DNA of 51,268 nucleotides, taken from IMG/VR virus record IMGVR_UViG_3300031753_000297, positions 1-51,268 of that record. One strand, written 5' to 3'. The notes beneath the pieces were generated by a model. It saw only the letters and a program-made list of their open reading frames with translations. It did no database searches and was not told the DNA's origin. The position numbers and the translations under genes are program-made. This stretch comes from a virus. Positions 47,551-51,268 of this stretch are shown piece after piece (position 1 is the stretch's first letter; the number at the start of each line of letters is the position of its first letter).

Positions 47551-47897
47551 ACGAGGCTCAGGCCTATCCCCTGGTCGACGTCGACCTGGGGGACGGCGTT
47601 CCGCGTCGCTTCAAGTACACCGGCCTGGCGGCCATCCGCCTCAAGCAGGCGTTGGGCAAAGCCGTCGGCAGCATCGGCGACCTCAAGAACGTCGACGAGG
47701 CCGATCTCATCTACCTGGCCTGGGCGCTGCTCCTGCACGAGGAGCCGCGGATCACTCTGGACAAGGTCGCCGACCTCATCGATATGAAGCGGCTGGCAGA
47801 GATCGGTTTGAAGATCGGCGAAGCCCTGCGCGCCGCCTTCACGGAGGATGAGGGCCGCCCTTTAGGACGGAAGAGGCGCCGGAGCCGGACTGGCTAA
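47547..47897 (+). CDS. tail assembly chaperone, 0-frame product
   Basis: A 116-residue protein with GTG start, overlapping the tail-tube stop. It has the family's acidic, helical appearance (LAAIRLKQALGKAVGSIGDL). The slippery CCCTTTA at 47858-47864 near its end allows a longer product. Chaperones of this type bind the tape measure protein. Confidence 0.8.
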   Translation: MNEAQAYPLVDVDLGDGVPRRFKYTGLAAIRLKQALGKAVGSIGDLKNVDEADLIYLAWALLLHEEPRITLDKVADLIDMKRLAEIGLKIGEALRAAFTEDEGRPLGRKRRRSRTG

Positions 47898-48232
47898 GAG
47901 CCTGGGCGGTCGCTCGGTGCGACGGCCAGCTGAGCGACGAAGCCTTCTGGAACCTCACGCCGGCGCAGTACGACGCCTTCTACGGCCGCCTCGAGGAACG
48001 GGAAAAAGACGCAGACTTCCGCGTTGGCCAGCTGGCCGCCGTCATGGCCAGCACGCTTTCTGGCAAGTCCTTTAGCCCATCGGACTTCTTTCCGCGGCTG
48101 AAGGAGCAGGACGACGTCGCGACTGACCACGGCGACTCGCCTGAACAACTGAAGGCGCGGATGGGATACCTGCGGATGGCCATGGAGGCCCGCGCCGCTC
48201 AACAGGAGGGAAAGTCATCCCCGGTGGAATAG
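47547..48232 (+). CDS. tail assembly chaperone, -1 frameshift fusion product
   Basis: Slipping back one base at CCCTTTA (47858-47864) joins the 0-frame first 106 codons to 122 codons of the -1 frame that ends at 48232, giving about 228 residues. The -1 part is plainly coding: FRTEEAPEPDWLRAWAVARC and DEAFWNLTPAQYDAFYGRLE. It contains the W-x-L-T-P-x-E/Q pattern common in the second part of these proteins. This two-product arrangement is the lambda G/G-T scheme, used for tail assembly in nearly all long-tailed phages. Confidence 0.8.
47858..47864 (+). promoter_or_regulatory. programmed -1 frameshift slippery heptamer
   Basis: C CCT TTA in the 0 frame, a perfect X-XXY-YYZ slippery site (CCC, TTT, A). 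It is positioned at the point where coding moves from the 0 to the -1 frame. A GC-rich stretch follows and may form a stimulating hairpin. Confidence 0.75.
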
Positions 48233-48243
48233 CACTCGGCAAC

Positions 48244-49578
48244 ATGACGTGGGACGTCACTGCCAACCTGGCGCCCCTAAGGAAAAACCTCGCCGTCGCG
48301 AAGAGCGAGGTCGCGCTGGCAGGCAACAGCATCGCCAGCTCGAGCGGAGTCAAGAACCTCGAGAAGGATGTCACCGGACTGGGCAAGAGCGCCGCCGGCG
48401 GGATCCCGATCCTCGGCTCACTTGGCAGCTCCATCGGCGGACTCCCGCTACCCGCCTTGGCTGCGGCCGCTGCCCTTGGTGGCCTGGTCATAGCCGGCAA
48501 ATCCATGGTGGAGATCTCTGATAGGTGGGAAGCAGCGCAAGCCGGCCTCAAGCAGGCCACGACGGCGACCGGAGGAAATTACGCCGAAGCCCGGTCCGAA
48601 GTTGACAAGTTCATCGCCAGCAATCGCAGGTTCATCCCGAACCAGGCGGAGGTCGTCGACAGTTTTGCCGCCCTGACTCGGCAGCTGGGCCCAACAGGTC
48701 GGGTAACGCAGGACCTGAACCTAGCGCTCGACCTTGCGGCCATCAAACACATCAGCCTGAAGGATGCGACCACCGCGCTACAGCAGGCCGAGGCCGGTCG
48801 CGGCCGGGCGCTGCTGACGCTGGGGATCCAGATGAAGGATTATCCCGTGCTGATGGAATCGCAGCACCAGGCCGATGTCAAGCTGGAAGCCGCCGAGAAA
48901 GCGGTCGAGAAGGCGACGTTGGCCCACACCGCTGCCGTGAAGGCTCACGGTCCCCACAGCGCCCAGGCGCAGTCTGCCGCAGTCGCTCTAGCAGCGGCGA
49001 ACGTGAAACTGGCAGAGGCGCACAACTATGCAAAGGACCGCGCTACGGCCTCTGCGGAGATTCACGATCTTCTCGAGAAGAAGCTGAAGGGCGGTCGGGA
49101 GACGACCGAGAGCCTTCAACAGAGCATGAACCAGCTGGGCAACGTCTGGCAGACGCTCTCGGAGCGGGCTGGTCCAGGCGTCACGAAAATTCTTGCCTTC
49201 ATGATCGACCAGTTCACCGCGCTTGTTGGATTGATCTCTGACGCTGTCGGCAAGGTCATGGACCTGATCGACTGGCTGGGCAAAATCAAGCTGCCTTCGA
49301 TCAGCCTGCCATTCGGTATCGGCGGGCCGAGCCGCGACTCAACGCACCGCGCCCTCGGCGGCGACGCGTTGCCAGGGCGAACCTATACGGTCGGCGAGAG
49401 CGGAACCGAGACCCTCGTGATGGGCCAGCAGGGCGGCTACATCATTCCTCACGGCGGCGGCAGAGCGGCCGCTCCGATCCATATTCACATGGACGGCATC
49501 TACGCCGGCGACGGGCCGAGCCTGGACATCTTGGCCAACAAGATCGCCCTCAGGCTGGGCTATGCAACTGGAAGATAG
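48244..49578 (+). CDS. tail tape measure protein
   Basis: A 444-residue protein. The N-terminal 60 residues are helical; a hydrophobic Gly/Ala segment (LPALAAAAALGGLVIAG) follows. The central part is coiled-coil (about 210-300), and the C-terminus carries the family end motif ALGGDALPGRTYTVGESGTE and GGYIIPHGG. Tape measure length fixes tail length; 444 residues implies a short siphovirus-like tail of roughly 65 nm by the 1.5 angstrom per residue rule. It follows the chaperone as expected. Confidence 0.85.
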   Translation: MTWDVTANLAPLRKNLAVAKSEVALAGNSIASSSGVKNLEKDVTGLGKSAAGGIPILGSLGSSIGGLPLPALAAAAALGGLVIAGKSMVEISDRWEAAQAGLKQATTATGGNYAEARSEVDKFIASNRRFIPNQAEVVDSFAALTRQLGPTGRVTQDLNLALDLAAIKHISLKDATTALQQAEAGRGRALLTLGIQMKDYPVLMESQHQADVKLEAAEKAVEKATLAHTAAVKAHGPHSAQAQSAAVALAAANVKLAEAHNYAKDRATASAEIHDLLEKKLKGGRETTESLQQSMNQLGNVWQTLSERAGPGVTKILAFMIDQFTALVGLISDAVGKVMDLIDWLGKIKLPSISLPFGIGGPSRDSTHRALGGDALPGRTYTVGESGTETLVMGQQGGYIIPHGGGRAAAPIHIHMDGIYAGDGPSLDILANKIALRLGYATGR

Positions 49579-49582
49579 CTGA

Positions 49583-50737
49583 ATGGCGACGCTCGCGGTT
49601 GAGACGTCGCCAGGCAGCGGGGTGTATGCCGACCTAACCGGCTATCTGCTTCATGGCAGCCTGACGCTCAAGTTCAATACGATCGACTTCTCGCTGATCG
49701 ATCCGCCCTTGACGGCCTGTCAGCTCACCGCAGCGATCAAGACCACCAATCCGGCCTGGAATGGCACGGTCGCGACGCGCATCAGTTCTGATCCTGTTGA
49801 CCGGGTTGGGCATTACACACTAACGGTGACCGGGACGAACACCAATGTGTTGCCGAACGACACCGCGCCTTTTGACCTGGCCGACGTTTCAGTCCCCGCG
49901 ACACTCGGCGATTACCTGCTTGAGTCCGGCAGCGGTCACTATCTGCTCGAAGATGGCACCGACTGGGCGCCAGGGGCATACCTGCTCGAGCAGCCATATT
50001 CGAAGGGGTACTCGGGACTTTCGGTCCAGACCACGGTTAGCACCACGCCGGGAGGACCGCCGACCACGCTGGGCCAGGCTCGCGTCGTCGCCCCAGGCCT
50101 GCGGCCCGGCAACCAATTCCGTTTGACCTCAGCCAACCAGGGCTATAGCGCCGCCCCGTTCCGGATCACGCAGGTGACCACCCGCTGGCCGGGTCGGGCC
50201 ACCGACCCGCTGTTCGATATCGAGTTCGGCGACACGCCGCAGACGCTCGCCCAATGGAGCAGCGTCACAGCACCTGCCATTGCTACGCCCGTGGCGCCTG
50301 TGACCCCGCCAGCGCCGGCATTTGTGCCCGCCGGGATTGCCGGCAACTACGGCGGGGCCAGTACCGGGCACACGCTCTATCCCATGGGCGGCGGCATTGT
50401 AACCCTCGCCAGTGCCAGCTTCTCGGTGAGCGCGCCGAGCGGTCACTCATTGACGGTGCAGCTCCAGGGTGCCATTGACGCGAGGATGAGGAACTGGGAC
50501 AACTACGTGGCGGCGCCGCGGCGCGCCGTCCGAGCGGTCATCTCAGGCGGCATCTACACCGGGGCCTGGCAAGAACTCCCATTCGGCCTCACGCGAGCGA
50601 TCTACGACCTGAGCTCGGCCGCTGGCATCGCGCTCCCAAGCGGCACCTACACGGTGTCACTGCAGATCATCACCACGGAGTACAACCAAATGGAAGTTTT
50701 TAGCGGATGGGCTCAAGCCGCGGTCAGCGTGGTCTGA
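49583..50737 (+). CDS. minor tail / tail-tip protein
   Basis: A 384-residue protein after the tape measure. Residues 1-235 contain beta-rich parts that look like a distal-tail domain; an Ala/Pro linker (TPVAPVTPPAPAFVPAG) leads to a C-terminal beta-sandwich. It may form the tail tip or a receptor-binding subunit. No single motif is decisive. Confidence 0.6.
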   Translation: MATLAVETSPGSGVYADLTGYLLHGSLTLKFNTIDFSLIDPPLTACQLTAAIKTTNPAWNGTVATRISSDPVDRVGHYTLTVTGTNTNVLPNDTAPFDLADVSVPATLGDYLLESGSGHYLLEDGTDWAPGAYLLEQPYSKGYSGLSVQTTVSTTPGGPPTTLGQARVVAPGLRPGNQFRLTSANQGYSAAPFRITQVTTRWPGRATDPLFDIEFGDTPQTLAQWSSVTAPAIATPVAPVTPPAPAFVPAGIAGNYGGASTGHTLYPMGGGIVTLASASFSVSAPSGHSLTVQLQGAIDARMRNWDNYVAAPRRAVRAVISGGIYTGAWQELPFGLTRAIYDLSSAAGIALPSGTYTVSLQIITTEYNQMEVFSGWAQAAVSVV

Positions 50738-50740
50738 CGT

Positions 50741-51268
50741 ATGGCTGACACTAAGATCAGCGGGTTGGCCGCTGCGGCGGCCTTCTCGCCCTCAACCACC
50801 CAAGAGTTCCCGATTAATGATGCTGGAACCTCCCACAAGCTCAGCGCCGCGCAGCTCGCCGCCTATTTTCCGAACGGAACGCAGGGAAGCAGCTGGTATG
50901 CCCAGGTCACTGCCAACCAGACGCCCATTACGGCCCTGGTTGACCTGACCAGCCTCACCGTGACCGTGACTGTGCCGGCGGGGCGCCGACTAAAGATCAC
51001 GGGTTACGGCATCCTCTCATCCAGCGTCGCGGATGACAATGCCAGCATCAGCATCGTGGAAGATGGCACGACTGTGCAGACGGCCTCCGTAACGCTGCGA
51101 CCGGTGGGCAATGGCGTGGTCTGCATCCCGCTGGTGGTGCGGACTCCAGCGGCCGGCACCCACACCTACAAACTCCAAGCCGCGCGTGGCAATGGGACCG
51201 GCAACATCACGCTCAACGCGGGCGCGAGCCAGCCAGCCTTCATTCTCGTCGAGGACATTGGCACATGA
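50741..51268 (+). CDS. tail fibre-like protein
   Basis: A 175-residue protein ending at the last base of the window with TGA, so it is complete. MADTKISGLAAAAAFSPSTT and the following short segment match the common N-terminal 'KISxL' motif of phage fibre proteins, which links the fibre to the tail. The rest is a compact beta domain (YAQVTANQTPITALVDLTSL). Probably a receptor-binding or fibre component. Confidence 0.65.
   Translation: MADTKISGLAAAAAFSPSTTQEFPINDAGTSHKLSAAQLAAYFPNGTQGSSWYAQVTANQTPITALVDLTSLTVTVTVPAGRRLKITGYGILSSSVADDNASISIVEDGTTVQTASVTLRPVGNGVVCIPLVVRTPAAGTHTYKLQAARGNGTGNITLNAGASQPAFILVEDIGT

Noticed and set aside
1-51268. CRISPR array
   Set aside because: No series of identical repeats with regular unique spacers was seen; the repeats at 19261-19345 and 39300-39640 are origin-like and protein-coding respectively.

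Overview
The window is a GC-rich (roughly 60-65 % by eye), densely coded stretch made of two unlike parts: an integrative or plasmid-like accessory block (about 1-13.5 kb) and a temperate tailed-phage genome of siphovirus type (about 13.6-51.3 kb). Family content (Replication-relaxation protein, P27-type terminase, very small Cys-rich proteins) suggests a host in the Actinomycetota or Chloroflexota. That is inference; no chromosomal marker gene is present to settle it.

Layout. 1-6560: one rightward operon with a Replication-relaxation protein, a ParB-like protein, a Cys-rich DUF4417-like protein, an ATP-grasp ligase, a glutamine-synthetase-fold amidoligase, a small unknown protein and a small HTH protein. 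6964-9750: an unknown gene, then TcmP (three-Cys-motif partner) facing its partner DUF5131/Gp37-Gp68 tail to tail, a ribbon-helix-helix protein with a palindromic operator, and a transposase scrap. 9818-13415: a membrane protein, a broken membrane gene, an unknown beta-rich protein, a NYN-domain nuclease and a degenerate tyrosine recombinase. 13592-15908: phage lysogeny module with integrase, the 3' half of a tRNA-Lys gene (attachment core), a CI-like repressor and a divergent Cro-like gene around a perfect palindrome. 15909-27966: about 30 tightly overlapping early genes, including a KorB/ParB-like protein, a replication initiator-like protein with internal iterons (candidate origin), RusA resolvase, a metallophosphoesterase and many zinc-ribbon microproteins. 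28116-32795: a structural/cargo block with a tail spike and an O-antigen ligase homologue. 32995-51268: packaging, head, connector and tail genes in canonical order (HNH, TerS, TerL, portal, protease/scaffold, decoration, major capsid, connectors, tail tube, tail chaperone with -1 frameshift, tape measure, tail tip, fibre). No endolysin or holin is recognisable, so lysis genes probably lie beyond the right edge.

Most notable: (i) the ATP-grasp/amidoligase/Cys-rich operon, a plausible but undescribed peptide- or protein-modification system on a mobile element; (ii) a palindrome family GATTCCG-N-CGGAATC with about nine copies scattered only through the phage half, often at gene ends, which resembles a dispersed operator system such as KorB-OB or phage stoperators; (iii) origin-like iterons inside a replication gene; (iv) an O-antigen ligase moron beside the tail spike; (v) a 402-bp tandem duplication that made a chimeric virion gene; (vi) a textbook CCCTTTA slippery site in the tail chaperone; (vii) a scaffold start nested in the capsid protease gene. 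The tRNA half and the integrase are arranged as an attP rather than an attL/attR, which would fit an unintegrated phage or phage-plasmid genome.
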